From: Aliiglaciecola sp041538045
GTDB taxonomy: Bacteria; Pseudomonadota; Gammaproteobacteria; Enterobacterales; Alteromonadaceae
Assembly: GCF_041538045.1 (NCBI RefSeq)
Contig: NZ_JBGOSE010000016.1
Location: 1 to 64,000 of the forward strand
Length of the DNA: 64,000 bases
Direction of reading: 5' to 3'
The number at the start of each line of letters is the position of its first letter. Position 1 is the first letter of the stretch. The position numbers and the translations under genes are program-made. This document shows, in pieces, positions 24,309 to 34,004 of this stretch. The notes beneath the pieces are model-generated. The model did no database searches, was not told the DNA's origin, and saw nothing but the letters and a program-made list of their open reading frames with translations.

Positions 24309-26373
24309 AGAAAATCTGTTAGTTGAACTGGGTACGGAAGAACTTCCACCAAAAGCATTGAAAAACCTATCCCAGGCTTTTTCTGAAAATATCAAATTAG
24401 GTTTGCAAGGCGCGAACCTAGCTTTCGATCACATTGAAAGCTACGCATCTCCAAGACGTCTGGCTGTTAAAGTCATTGCCTTAGCAGAAAAACAACTTGA
24501 TAAAGAAGTAGAAAAACGTGGTCCAGCTGTAAGCGCTGCATTTGATGACGAAGGTAATCCTACTAAAGCGGCTGAAGGTTGGGCGCGTTCTAACGGTATT
24601 AGCGTAGACCAAGCACAACGCTTAAAAACCGACAAAGGTGAATGGTTGTTACACGTTGCGAGTGTGGCAGGTAAAACACTACCCTCTTTATTAGAAGATA
24701 TTGTTGCTACCGCACTAAAGAAACTTCCCATCCCTAAAGCCATGCGCTGGGGTGACAAAAGAATTCAGTTTATACGCCCTGTACACACCCTCTGTATGCT
24801 TTATGGAGATAGTGTGATTGATGGTACAGTTCTAGGCTTAAAATCCACTAGAACGATTAACGGTCACAGATTCCATGGTGAAAGCAGCTTTGAGCTAGCT
24901 CACGTTGATGATTATCAAAATCAATTAAAAGATCATTATGTTGTTGCTGACTATCAAACGCGCCAAGACATCATCAAGGAGCAACTACAAGAAGCAGCGG
25001 CTAAAGAAAACGGCGTAGTAGAGCTAGAGCAAGACTTATTGGATGAAGTGACTGCCTTAGTTGAATGGCCCGTGGTTTTAGTTGCCAATTTTGAAGACGA
25101 GTTTTTACAAGTACCTAAAGAAGCCTTAATTTATACTATGAAAGGTGACCAAAAGTATTTCCCAATGTTAAATGAAAACGGTGAGCTAAAATCACGCTTT
25201 TTGTTTGTAACTAACATTGAAAGTAAAGATCCTATTCAAGTTATTCAGGGTAACGAAAAAGTTATTCGTCCACGTTTATCTGATGCGCGCTTTTTCTTTG
25301 AAACTGATAAGAAACACACATTAGAAAGTCGCTTGGATAGTTTAGAAAGCGTCTTGTTTCAAAAACAATTAGGTACCTTAGCAGACAAGTCCCGCAGAAT
25401 TTCTGAGTTAGCAGCAAAAATTGCTAAGCATATTGATGCCAACGAAACTCAAGCTGCTAGAGCTGGTTTGTTATCAAAAACCGATTTGATGACTGAAATG
25501 GTAATGGAATTCCCCGATGTACAAGGTGTTATGGGAATGCACTATGCCAATCACGATGGCGAAGATGAAGTGGTTGCTAACGCCTTAAACGAACAATATA
25601 TGCCGCGTTTTTCTGGTGATGCCCTTCCCCAGTCTAAAGTAAGTTGTGCAGTCGCTCTAGCTGATAAACTAGATACCCTAGTAGGCATTTTTGGAATAGG
25701 TCAATTGCCTAAAGGTGATAAAGACCCATTTGCACTCAGACGTGCAGCCATAGGTATTCTGCGTATTGCTGTTGAGCTTAAACTGCCTATCGATTTAGCT
25801 GACCTCGTAGCGGATGCTTATCAGCTATTAAAAGAGAAAATAAGTAACCATGAAACCCAAGAACAAGTTGTAGATTTCATTTTGGGAAGATTTAGAACTT
25901 GGTATCAGGAACAAGGCATTGAAGTTGATGTCATACAAGCAGTACTTTCTCGACGTCCTACGGCACCTGCTGATTTTGATGCTCGTATCCACGGTGTGAA
26001 GCAGTTTAAGTTACTGCCTAGTGCCCAAGCATTAGCAGCTGCAAACAAACGCGTTGCGAACATTTTAGATAAGAATAATGTGTCCGATGAATATAAGTTA
26101 GATAACAGTTTGTTGGTGGAAGCACAAGAGAAGCACTTAGCAGATGAGATAGCCCGCATTCAAGAAGAAGCTGCGCCATTGCTTGCAAAAGGCGATTACG
26201 AAGCTGTGTTGCAGGTTCTATCGCAACTGGCGACCAGTATTGATGCATTCTTCGATAATGTAATGGTAATGGCTGACGACGATTCGGTTAAGAACAATCG
26301 CCTAGCGCTTCTATTACAATTACGTCAGCTTTTCCTTAAGTGTGCTGACATATCGTTATTAAGACACGAATAG
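24301..26373 (+). CDS. glyS: Glycyl-tRNA synthetase beta subunit
   Basis: The 690-residue tRNA-binding subunit partnering GlyQ. The true start is the ATG at 24301 (MRKENLLVELGTEELPPKAL), preceded by AGGGAGATAAAGGT and overlapping the glyQ end; the reading frame stays open further upstream but does not look like the family. Recognisable blocks are AMRWGDKRIQFIRPVH, DQKYFPMLNENG, DARFFFETD and DPFALRRAAIGILRI, with a C-terminal anticodon-binding region. Length is normal (E. coli 689). Confidence 0.97.
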   Translation: MRKENLLVELGTEELPPKALKNLSQAFSENIKLGLQGANLAFDHIESYASPRRLAVKVIALAEKQLDKEVEKRGPAVSAAFDDEGNPTKAAEGWARSNGISVDQAQRLKTDKGEWLLHVASVAGKTLPSLLEDIVATALKKLPIPKAMRWGDKRIQFIRPVHTLCMLYGDSVIDGTVLGLKSTRTINGHRFHGESSFELAHVDDYQNQLKDHYVVADYQTRQDIIKEQLQEAAAKENGVVELEQDLLDEVTALVEWPVVLVANFEDEFLQVPKEALIYTMKGDQKYFPMLNENGELKSRFLFVTNIESKDPIQVIQGNEKVIRPRLSDARFFFETDKKHTLESRLDSLESVLFQKQLGTLADKSRRISELAAKIAKHIDANETQAARAGLLSKTDLMTEMVMEFPDVQGVMGMHYANHDGEDEVVANALNEQYMPRFSGDALPQSKVSCAVALADKLDTLVGIFGIGQLPKGDKDPFALRRAAIGILRIAVELKLPIDLADLVADAYQLLKEKISNHETQEQVVDFILGRFRTWYQEQGIEVDVIQAVLSRRPTAPADFDARIHGVKQFKLLPSAQALAAANKRVANILDKNNVSDEYKLDNSLLVEAQEKHLADEIARIQEEAAPLLAKGDYEAVLQVLSQLATSIDAFFDNVMVMADDDSVKNNRLALLLQLRQLFLKCADISLLRHE

Positions 26374-26401
26374 AATAAAGTTGGGATCTAAATTGAAGAT
26401 T

Positions 26402-26836
26402 ATGAAAAATAAACTCGCCTTAATAGTTTTAGCCAGTACCTTTGTTTCAGGTTGCTCCACTACTTTTGTTGAGCAAATTATGGAAAAAGACTACCAAAGC
26501 TTTTATCTCCGAGGTGTTTTTACTTGGTGGGAAGCGGACGAGAACTATCGGATTGAAAAGGTAAATGGCAACCTTTATAAGGCTACCGTGAAGCTAATTG
26601 CTGACGGCCAGCCTTATGACTTTAAATTTGCTGATGAAAACTACACGCCTGGATATGATTGTGGAAGCCCCACAGGCACAGCAGGAAAAGTATTAACCGT
26701 GGGTAAAACAGCAAAGTCTTCCTGTGAAAATCCGGGGGGGAATTTTCAATTCACACCTAATGAAACAGGCGCATATGATTTTTTCATCGACTTTACCCAC
26801 GACCAATCCCCTGTTGTTTACATCGAAAAAGCTTAA
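26402..26836 (+). CDS. Small lipoprotein with a carbohydrate-binding-like beta domain
   Basis: A 144-residue protein starting at the ATG at 26402, with a signal peptide and lipobox (TFVSGCSTTF, lipidated cysteine near residue 18). The remainder reads like a small beta sandwich (YLRGVFTWWEADENYRIEKV, YDFKFADENYTPGYDCG) similar in flavour to the N-terminal modules of pullulanase-type proteins and starch-binding lipoproteins. Two later cysteines (in YDCGSP and SSCENP) could form a disulfide. Function unknown; the fold is an inference. Confidence 0.6.
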   Translation: MKNKLALIVLASTFVSGCSTTFVEQIMEKDYQSFYLRGVFTWWEADENYRIEKVNGNLYKATVKLIADGQPYDFKFADENYTPGYDCGSPTGTAGKVLTVGKTAKSSCENPGGNFQFTPNETGAYDFFIDFTHDQSPVVYIEKA

Positions 26837-26859
26837 ATTCTAATTAGTATCTAAATACT

Positions 26860-26885
26860 CACCTCTTAGGCAAACCTAAGAGGTG
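26860..26885 (+). terminator. Hairpin after the glyQS-lipoprotein unit
   Basis: An 11-bp perfect inverted repeat CACCTCTTAGG-CAAA-CCTAAGAGGTG lies 24 bases after the lipoprotein stop. The following bases are only moderately U-rich (CTCTTCC), so it may be a weak terminator or an mRNA-stabilising hairpin. The remaining bases up to gyrB (26886-27111) hold nothing I recognise. Confidence 0.55.
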
Positions 26886-27111
26886 CTCTTCCAGAAAAGC
26901 TCCTGAATAATTCCCCCCTAAGAAGTGCAGATTAAGACCATCGTTCAGGCCTCTAAAGTGCTCCTCTAAAACTCAACCTGAGTTTGACTGCCATTAGGTT
27001 TATTCTTCCTAGTTCCTATGCAAGTCACCGTAACTAACAAATACCAGGCTATTTTTCTTAGGCATTCGAATGTAAGCGCAAAACTTAAAGAAACGTTCAT
27101 TAAATTTAGGC

Positions 27112-27148
27112 AAAAAAAAGCGCCGAGGATAAAATCTTCAGCGCTTTT
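27112..27148 (-). terminator. Terminator of the dnaA-dnaN-recF-gyrB operon
   Basis: On the minus strand a stem of about 14 bp with two G-U pairs (AAAAGCGCTGAAGAT / ATCCTCGGCGCTTTT) ends in a T run, 47 bases after the gyrB stop. Confidence 0.8.
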
Positions 27149-27194
27149 GATATCATTAGTATCAGAGATTTAAGTCTGCTATCAGACCCAAATA

Positions 27195-29615
27195 CTATAC
27201 GTCTAAGTTTGCTACTCGTAACGCGTTTTCTTCGATGAAGTTACGTCTAGGTTCCACTTGATCACCCATTAGCGTGGTAAACAATAAATCTGCACCTATG
27301 GCATCTTCAATGGTTACCTGAAGCATTCTACGATTATCTGGGTCCATTGTCGTTTCCCACAATTGGCCAGGGTTCATCTCACCCAATCCTTTGTATCGCT
27401 GAATATATTGCCCACGTTTTGACTCAGACATTAACCATTCCAATGCACTAACAAAATCAGAAACAGGTTTGGTTTTCTCACCGCGCTTAACGTAAGCACC
27501 CTCTTCCATAATGCCGTTGATTGCTGCATTAAGCTCTTTGATTTTTGTGTACTCAGTTGAATCTACAAAGTCGTGATCAAACTTATATTCAGTATCAATA
27601 CCATGCTGACGCAAAATAATGGATATGTAATGACTACTGCGCTCTACGTCATCTTTTATTTCGAAGCTGTATGTAGCTCCATCAGATTCATCATCAGATA
27701 ATGAAGCAATGTAAGTTTTACCGAAAGCTTCAAGTTTTGCAGGGTCATTTAGGTCAGACACTTCTAAAATATCACTATAGATCAGTTGATTAACTAAAAC
27801 CTTAGGATATAACCTACTGATTCTATTGATCATTTTAACAGCTAAATGGTATTGATTAACCAAGTTTTCCAATGCAACTCCAGAGATACCAGGTGCGTCA
27901 GAATTAACATGAATTGAAGCGTCAGATAATGCAATTGACGTTAGATAATTGGTCAACGCATCATCGTCTTTAAGGTATTGTTCTTGTTTACCTTTTTTCG
28001 CTTTATAAAGCGGTGGCTGTGCAATGTAAATATAACCACGCTCTAGGATTTCTGGCATTTGACGGTAGAAGAACGTCAATAGCAATGTACGAATATGGCT
28101 ACCGTCAACATCAGCATCGGTCATGATAATGATTTTATGGTAACGCAGTTTTTCAGGATCATATTCGTCACGACCAATACCACAACCTAATGCAGTAATT
28201 AAGGTAGCAACTTCCTGTGATGAAAGCATCTTATCAAAACGCGCTTTCTCAACGTTAAGTATCTTACCTTTCAGTGGCAATATTGCTTGGTTCTTACGGT
28301 TACGTCCCTGCTTTGCAGAGCCGCCCGCTGAGTCCCCTTCCACTATGTAAAGTTCAGAGTTAGCAGGATCTTTTTCCTGACAATCTGCCAATTTACCAGG
28401 CAATCCAGCTAAGTCTAAAGCACCTTTACGGCGAGTCATTTCTCTAGCTTTTCTTGCAGCTTCTCGAGCACGAGCAGCATCAATAATCTTACCAATGATG
28501 ATCTTACTTTCAGATGGATTTTCCAATAGGAAATCTGTAAGGGCTTCACCCATTGCAGTTTCAACAGCAGGTTTCACTTCTGATGAAACCAGCTTGTCTT
28601 TGGTTTGTGAAGAGAATTTAGGATCCGGGACTTTAACGGAAATAACAGCCGTTAAACCTTCTCTTGCATCGTCACCGCTTGCGTTGGTTTTGGCTTTCTT
28701 GTTTAAGCCTTCTTTTTCCATGTAATTATTTAACGTACGAGTTAATGCTGCACGGAATCCAGCGAGGTGACTTCCACCATCTCGTTGAGGAATATTGTTG
28801 GTAAAACAGAATACATTTTCATTAAAACTATCATTCCATTGCATAGCCACTTCAACAGAAATGCCATCATCCCTTTCAGAAGTAAAATTGAAAATCTTAG
28901 AATGAACCGAAGTTTTAGCTCTATTTAAGTATTCAACAAAGGCTAGAATACCACCGTCATATTTGAAGTGGTCCTTTTTACCATCTCTGTCATCAGACAG
29001 TACGATGGATACACCTGAGTTTAGGAAGCTTAATTCTCTTAATCGTTTGGCTAGAATATCGTAGTGATATTCCACATTAGTAAAGGTATCTTCACTCGGC
29101 CAAAAACGAATTGTAGTCCCTGTCGTTTCAGATTCACCTACAGCTTTTAAAGGTTCTTGAGGCACACCATGGACATACTCTTGTTCAAAGACTTTACCTA
29201 AACGACGGATTTTCATAGTCAGTCTTTTTGATAATGCATTTACAACAGAAATACCAACACCGTGCAATCCACCGGAGACTTTATAGGAATTGTCATCGAA
29301 TTTACCGCCGGCGTGAAGTACTGTCATAATAACTTCAGCTGCGGAGACACCCTCTTCTTCATGTATTTCTGTAGGAATACCACGACCATCATCTGAAACA
29401 GAAATAGAACCATCAGTATGAATTTTGACATTAATTTCCGAACAGTGACCAGCAAGGGCTTCATCGATTGAATTATCAACCACCTCAAAAACCATGTGGT
29501 GCAAACCTGTACCATCGTCTGTATCACCAATATACATACCAGGTCTTTTTCTTACTGCATCTAATCCTTTAAGTACTTTAATACTCGAAGAATCGTAGTT
29601 ATTCTCTTCTGCCAT
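27195..29615 (-). CDS. gyrB: DNA gyrase subunit B
   Basis: The 806-residue ATPase subunit of gyrase, introducing negative supercoils with GyrA. The GHKL ATPase domain has FEVVDNSIDEALAGHC, DDGRGIPTEIH and GGLHGVGISVVNALS. The TOPRIM domain has EGDSAGGSAKQGR and DADVDGSHIRTLLL. The gammaproteobacterial insert is present and the C-terminus (QRYKGLGEMNPGQLWETTMD) is complete. It is the last gene of the dnaA operon, 4 bases after recF. Confidence 0.98.
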   Translation of the reverse strand: MAEENNYDSSSIKVLKGLDAVRKRPGMYIGDTDDGTGLHHMVFEVVDNSIDEALAGHCSEINVKIHTDGSISVSDDGRGIPTEIHEEEGVSAAEVIMTVLHAGGKFDDNSYKVSGGLHGVGISVVNALSKRLTMKIRRLGKVFEQEYVHGVPQEPLKAVGESETTGTTIRFWPSEDTFTNVEYHYDILAKRLRELSFLNSGVSIVLSDDRDGKKDHFKYDGGILAFVEYLNRAKTSVHSKIFNFTSERDDGISVEVAMQWNDSFNENVFCFTNNIPQRDGGSHLAGFRAALTRTLNNYMEKEGLNKKAKTNASGDDAREGLTAVISVKVPDPKFSSQTKDKLVSSEVKPAVETAMGEALTDFLLENPSESKIIIGKIIDAARAREAARKAREMTRRKGALDLAGLPGKLADCQEKDPANSELYIVEGDSAGGSAKQGRNRKNQAILPLKGKILNVEKARFDKMLSSQEVATLITALGCGIGRDEYDPEKLRYHKIIIMTDADVDGSHIRTLLLTFFYRQMPEILERGYIYIAQPPLYKAKKGKQEQYLKDDDALTNYLTSIALSDASIHVNSDAPGISGVALENLVNQYHLAVKMINRISRLYPKVLVNQLIYSDILEVSDLNDPAKLEAFGKTYIASLSDDESDGATYSFEIKDDVERSSHYISIILRQHGIDTEYKFDHDFVDSTEYTKIKELNAAINGIMEEGAYVKRGEKTKPVSDFVSALEWLMSESKRGQYIQRYKGLGEMNPGQLWETTMDPDNRRMLQVTIEDAIGADLLFTTLMGDQVEPRRNFIEENALRVANLDV

Positions 29616-29619
29616 TTGA

Positions 29620-30720
29620 TTAGTTCTCCTCTCTCATATGGCCATGTTCCACGTGAAACATTTTCTTGTTTTTGTATTTCTCTATAAACAGTAATTGAGA
29701 TCTTTCAATTGCTGTTATAAAAAGCTGTGTTTCATTTTCTAGTAACTTATCTATAAAAGATTCTCGCTTAGTCTCATCCAACTCAGCACCAATATCATCT
29801 AATAGAAACACACAAGACTTTTTTGTCTGACTACTTAGGTGCTGTATTTGAGCAAGTTGTAATGCCGCAACTAACATTCGCAGTTGACCGCGAGATAAGG
29901 TTTCTGAAACTTCAACGCCATTGCATTTCAGTTTGAGATCAGCCTTGTGCGGACCAACGCTTAGATAACCATTTCGGCAATCTCTTTCATATTTTCTGCT
30001 AATCGACTCTTCAAGCGAAGCGTCTTTTTCCCAACCCCTATGATACGAGATTTCCACCAAAAACTCAGGTAGAAATTGCAATAAATTGGCATTTATATGC
30101 GCCAAAATGCTATCTAGGTAAGCTTTTCTTAATTCTGTAAGGTGGTTTCCTACCTTTATGATTTGTTTGTCCCAGAATTGCATCTGAGTGCTATATTCGT
30201 AACTATTCGTCAAGGTGTTTTTACGAAGAAGCGCATTCTTCTGTTTTACTAATTTTTGGTACTCTTGTGACGTTTGTATAAAGGATGGTTCCACGTGGAA
30301 CAATCCCCAATCTAAAAATCGTCGGCGTAAAGATGGACTGCCAATAATTAAATCTGAACTTTGGGGAGTAAATATTTGAATGGGAACGTGGCTTACCAGT
30401 TCCGACATTTTATTGGATTTATTGCCATTTACACTAACCAACAAAGAGTCGTCATTTTTGCGAGACATTCCAAGTTTTAATGAATTCTTAGAATCTGATA
30501 CAACACTAAAAATGCTAAATTCAGGGGTATTGTATTGAATGACATTTTTATGTTTAAGAGTTCGAAATGAGCGGCCAAAACCTAAGTAGTGGAGAGCCTC
30601 TAAGAAAGAAGACTTACCACTACCGTTTTGACCAAATATAAAATTCAACGAAGGCGAAGGTGAAATGTCAACATTTTGCAGATTTCGAAAATGTTGTATC
30701 TGGACTTTGTCCAGCTTCAT
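29620..30720 (-). CDS. recF: DNA replication and repair protein RecF
   Basis: A 366-residue SMC-like ABC ATPase that helps load RecA at single-strand gaps. Walker A GQNGSGKSS (near residue 30), ABC signature LSRGQLRML and Walker B VFLLDDIGAELD are intact. Length is typical. Its coding sequence also carries two parS-like palindromes. Operon order dnaA-dnaN-recF-gyrB is canonical. Confidence 0.97.
   Translation of the reverse strand: MKLDKVQIQHFRNLQNVDISPSPSLNFIFGQNGSGKSSFLEALHYLGFGRSFRTLKHKNVIQYNTPEFSIFSVVSDSKNSLKLGMSRKNDDSLLVSVNGNKSNKMSELVSHVPIQIFTPQSSDLIIGSPSLRRRFLDWGLFHVEPSFIQTSQEYQKLVKQKNALLRKNTLTNSYEYSTQMQFWDKQIIKVGNHLTELRKAYLDSILAHINANLLQFLPEFLVEISYHRGWEKDASLEESISRKYERDCRNGYLSVGPHKADLKLKCNGVEVSETLSRGQLRMLVAALQLAQIQHLSSQTKKSCVFLLDDIGAELDETKRESFIDKLLENETQLFITAIERSQLLFIEKYKNKKMFHVEHGHMREEN
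29645..29660. other. parS centromere site (perfect consensus)
   Basis: TGTTCCACGTGAAACA is the 16-bp bacterial parS consensus bound by chromosomal ParB. It is embedded in the last codons of recF, about 15 kb from oriC. ParA and ParB are encoded at 47745-49414. Confidence 0.93.
30288..30301. other. Second parS site (near-perfect palindrome)
   Basis: GTTCCACGTGGAAC, a perfectly symmetric variant of parS (one base different from the usual GTTCCACGTGAAAC half), lies in mid-recF about 640 bases from the first site. Clustered parS sites near the origin are usual for ParABS systems. Confidence 0.85.
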
Positions 30721-30744
30721 ATAAAAATGTTTCCTAAATGACGA

Positions 30745-31851
30745 CTACAGTCTCATGGGCATGATAACGTAAAGAGCCGAGTCATCAGCAGCATCTTCTA
30801 TCAAAGCACTACTATTAGAATCCGCCAAGGAAATCTTAACGTTTTCAGAACCTAAAGAGTTAAACACATCAATTAGGTATGCAACGTTAAAACCGATTTC
30901 CAACTCCCCATCCCCTTCATAAGAAACATCAACAATTTCTTCTGCTTCTTCTTGCTCTGGGTTATTAGCGGTAATCTTTAATTCATTTTTAGAAAGATTT
31001 AAACGTACACCTCTAAATTTTTCATTAGATAAAATAGATGCCCGTGAGAAAGCATTCTTTAAAACGTCTTTGCTGGCCTCAATGATTTTATCGCCATCTT
31101 TAGGAAGTACTCTGCGATAATCAGGGAAACGACCATCAACTAATTTACTAGTAAAAATGAAATCAGTAGAAAAAATTCGAATATGATTTGAACCTAATTG
31201 CACCTTAACCAAGTTGTCATCAGCTTCAATAAGGCGACTTATTTCCAAAACTCCCTTACGAGGAATAATAACCTGTCGACTAGGCAAAGGAGATGCAGTG
31301 TATTTCAAACGACACAAAGCCAATCTATGACCATCAGTGGCAACAGTACGAATAATATCTTCTTCAGTTTCAAGACTCATTCCATTCAAATAATAACGGA
31401 CGTCTTGCTGTGCCATTGAAAACTGTGTGCTTTCAATTAAATGTTTAAGGTTAGCTTGGGAAATTTCAAACTCAGTTTCCCCTTCCCAATCTTCTAAATT
31501 TGGATAGTCGCTAGCTGACAATGTAGATAATGAATAACGACTGCGACCGGAACGAATTAGAGCTTTATTACCATCAACTTCAAATTTAATTTCGCTTTCA
31601 TCACCTAAACCACGGCAAATATCAAAAAGTTTTTTGGCAGGAACTGTAATTTCGCCTTCCTCAAATTCCCCTGTTAAGGTCACGTTAGAGATTAGCTCTA
31701 CCTCTAGATCCGTACCTGTTAGCCAAAGTGAACTATCACTGACTTTAATGAGTACGTTAGATAATATCGGTAAAGTATGACGTCTCTCTACAGCACCAGA
31801 GACTAATTGAAGAGGTTGAAGAAAATTTTCCCGACTGATGGTGAATTTCAT
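30745..31851 (-). CDS. dnaN: DNA polymerase III beta subunit (sliding clamp)
   Basis: A 368-residue clamp protein with three repeated clamp folds; it dimerises around DNA and tethers Pol III. Family features seen are the start MKFTISRENFLQPLQLVSGAVERRHTLPILSN in two parts, the middle GMSLETEEDIIRTVATDGHRLA and the terminal VIMPMRL. Length is close to E. coli (366). It lies 20 bases after dnaA in the same operon. Confidence 0.98.
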   Translation of the reverse strand: MKFTISRENFLQPLQLVSGAVERRHTLPILSNVLIKVSDSSLWLTGTDLEVELISNVTLTGEFEEGEITVPAKKLFDICRGLGDESEIKFEVDGNKALIRSGRSRYSLSTLSASDYPNLEDWEGETEFEISQANLKHLIESTQFSMAQQDVRYYLNGMSLETEEDIIRTVATDGHRLALCRLKYTASPLPSRQVIIPRKGVLEISRLIEADDNLVKVQLGSNHIRIFSTDFIFTSKLVDGRFPDYRRVLPKDGDKIIEASKDVLKNAFSRASILSNEKFRGVRLNLSKNELKITANNPEQEEAEEIVDVSYEGDGELEIGFNVAYLIDVFNSLGSENVKISLADSNSSALIEDAADDSALYVIMPMRL

Positions 31852-31871
31852 TTATAAGCTCGTTTTTTATT

Positions 31872-33314
31872 TTAAGAAGATAATGTGCGAATAAGGTTCT
31901 GATAGTCTTCTTTTATATCATGACTTTCATCTCTTAGCTGTACTATTTTTCTGCATGCATGCAAAACAGTAGTATGGTCCCTTCCCCCAAACGCATCTCC
32001 AATTTCTGGAAGGCTATGGTTGGTTAGTTCTTTCGCTAACGCCATTGCCATTTGCCTTGGTCTAGCCACACTGCGACTGCGCCTTTTTGACAGAATATCT
32101 GCGATTTTAATTTTATAGTATTCAGCTACCGTTTTTTGAATATTATCAATAGTAACTAACTTTTCCTGAAGTGCTAACAAATCTCTAAGTGCTTCACGCA
32201 CAAAATCTATTGTTATCGCTCGACCGGTAAAATTCGCATTTGCAATAACACGATTTAGTGCACCTTCTAATTCCCTTACATTTGAACGTAAACGTTTAGC
32301 AATGAAAAATGCAACTTCATCAGGCAAGTTGATTTTATTCTCTAACGCCTTGCGATTTAAAATCGCTACCCGAGTTTCTAGCTCAGGTGGTTCGATGGCA
32401 ATGGTTAATCCCCAACCGAAGCGAGATTTTAGACGATCTTCTACCCCATCGATTTCTTTTGGATATCGATCAGAGGTGAGAATGATTTGTTGATTACCTT
32501 CTAACAACGCATTAAAGGTATGAAAAAACTCTTCCTGCGAACGCTCTTTATTAGCGAAAAATTGAATATCATCTATTAATAACGCATCCACCGAACGGTA
32601 ATAACGTTTAAAAGATTCAATGGCATTATTTTGTAATGCTTTAACCATATCTTGAACAAAACGTTCCGAATGCATGTACACCACAGTAGCGTTTTTCTTT
32701 TTGGCAATAATGCCATTACCCACTGCGTGCAATAAGTGAGTTTTACCTAAACCCGTTCCGCCATAAATAAATAATGGGTTATATGCACCACCTGGATTAT
32801 CAGCCACCTGAGTTGCAGCGGCTCGTGCTAGTTGGTTTGATTTACCCTCAACAAAGTTATCAAACTTGTAGGTAACATTAATATTACTCTTGTGAGCCTG
32901 ACTAGATACAGTAGCTTTCTGATTAAAGTCCTTGTTATCAGGTTTTTGCGGTTCGGCACTTCTTTCATTAGCTAAAAGTTGACCGACATTATCTTTGGAT
33001 GTATTAGCTACACCATTATTAACAGTAGATTGGTTATTTGAGGTGTTGTTATTATTTGGCGAAAAGTTTGCACCTTGTCTAGCCGTAACTTCCAATAACA
33101 AACTGGGTGCATCAGAACCACAAAACTCTTCAAGCAGTTGGGTGATTCGGCTGTGATATTTATCGCGTACCCAATCTAGTACAAATCGATTAGGAGCAGA
33201 CAAAGTTACGTAGAGATTATCTTCTGAAACTTTTAGCGGTCTTATCCACATACTAAATTCTTGCGTAGAAAGATCGTGTTGAAGACGATCAAGGCATCTA
33301 TTCCATAAAGACAT
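31872..33314 (-). CDS. dnaA: Chromosomal replication initiator protein DnaA
   Basis: The 480-residue AAA+ initiator that binds DnaA boxes and opens oriC. Domain I spans about 1-90 (LWNRCLDRLQHDLSTQEFSMW). Domain II is an Asn/Ser/Gln-rich linker (about 90-145). Domain III has Walker A GGTGLGKTHLLHA and Walker B ALLIDDIQFF. Domain IV has the DNA-binding signature GGRDHTTVLHACRKI. A DnaA box (TTATCCACA, 33242-33250) lies within the first codons. It heads the leftward operon dnaA-dnaN-recF-gyrB. Confidence 0.98.
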   Translation of the reverse strand: MSLWNRCLDRLQHDLSTQEFSMWIRPLKVSEDNLYVTLSAPNRFVLDWVRDKYHSRITQLLEEFCGSDAPSLLLEVTARQGANFSPNNNNTSNNQSTVNNGVANTSKDNVGQLLANERSAEPQKPDNKDFNQKATVSSQAHKSNINVTYKFDNFVEGKSNQLARAAATQVADNPGGAYNPLFIYGGTGLGKTHLLHAVGNGIIAKKKNATVVYMHSERFVQDMVKALQNNAIESFKRYYRSVDALLIDDIQFFANKERSQEEFFHTFNALLEGNQQIILTSDRYPKEIDGVEDRLKSRFGWGLTIAIEPPELETRVAILNRKALENKINLPDEVAFFIAKRLRSNVRELEGALNRVIANANFTGRAITIDFVREALRDLLALQEKLVTIDNIQKTVAEYYKIKIADILSKRRSRSVARPRQMAMALAKELTNHSLPEIGDAFGGRDHTTVLHACRKIVQLRDESHDIKEDYQNLIRTLSS

Positions 33315-33860
33315 TAAAACAAGTCCGTCACGAGGCCATTAACAGCCCGATAAAAGTTAAAATAACTCGATAATTGAAAGCACCCGACTAAGTGTGAATT
33401 GTCCAATTATTGTTCTTTTTTAGCCCTTTTGCGTAAAGGGTTGTGAATTATCTCGCATTCCCCCCACCAAGTGCAATACTGAATTGAACTTAATTTGCCA
33501 AACAGGTAACAAATAACACCCATCCCGTTGTTTTAATTATATATTTTAAAATATTATGAAAATTAAAATACATTTAACTTTATTTTATTTCGATTTAAAG
33601 GTAGATAAAAATACGCTATTTAAAATCACTATTTAAGAAAATAGATTGGAATGTTGTGGATAACATCAACTAAATTAAAACAGTTATCAACAGTTGATAA
33701 ATTTTTTATAAAAATAAACTCAATTAATTTAACGATCTTCGCGATCAATGATTGACAAGTACTATAAATATCTCTAGTATTCCGCATCCTTTTTGAGCGC
33801 AATGGTTAAACGTCTATTGAAGTTCATTTTATATTAACCTTTATGTATCGGGACTAGGTC
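33315..33860. promoter_or_regulatory. Divergent dnaA / rpmH control region with DnaA boxes
   Basis: A 546-base, very AT-rich gap. DnaA-type sites are TGTGGATAA (33655-33663) and TTATCAACA (33684-33692), the latter followed at once by an inverted partial copy GTTGATAA (33693-33700). Together with the box inside dnaA they suggest autoregulation. In pseudomonads the origin is in this gap, but GATC sites are scarce here, unlike the mnmG side, so I treat it as a promoter region. Confidence 0.65.
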
Positions 33861-33995
33861 ATGAAAAGAACATTTCAACCAAGTAACTTAAAGCGTAAGC
33901 GTTCACACGGTTTTCGTGCCCGTATGGCGACAAAGAATGGACGTAAAGTCCTTGCTAATCGTCGTGCTAAAGGCCGTGCTCGTTTATCAGCCTAA
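33861..33995 (+). CDS. rpmH: 50S ribosomal protein L34
   Basis: A 44-residue, extremely basic protein translating as MKRTFQPSNLKRKRSHGFRA and so on to the end GRARLSA, the invariant L34 sequence. It starts the rightward operon rpmH-rnpA-yidD-yidC and is divergent from dnaA, the standard arrangement. The rnpA start lies 9 bases after its stop. Confidence 0.98.
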   Translation: MKRTFQPSNLKRKRSHGFRARMATKNGRKVLANRRAKGRARLSA

Positions 33996-34004
33996 TTTCT
34001 CAAA

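Noticed and set aside
33315..33860. dnaA-rpmH gap as the replication origin
   Set aside because: It has DnaA boxes and is AT-rich, but few GATC sites. The mnmG-proximal region has 18 GATC and an R1-like block, as in Vibrio and E. coli.
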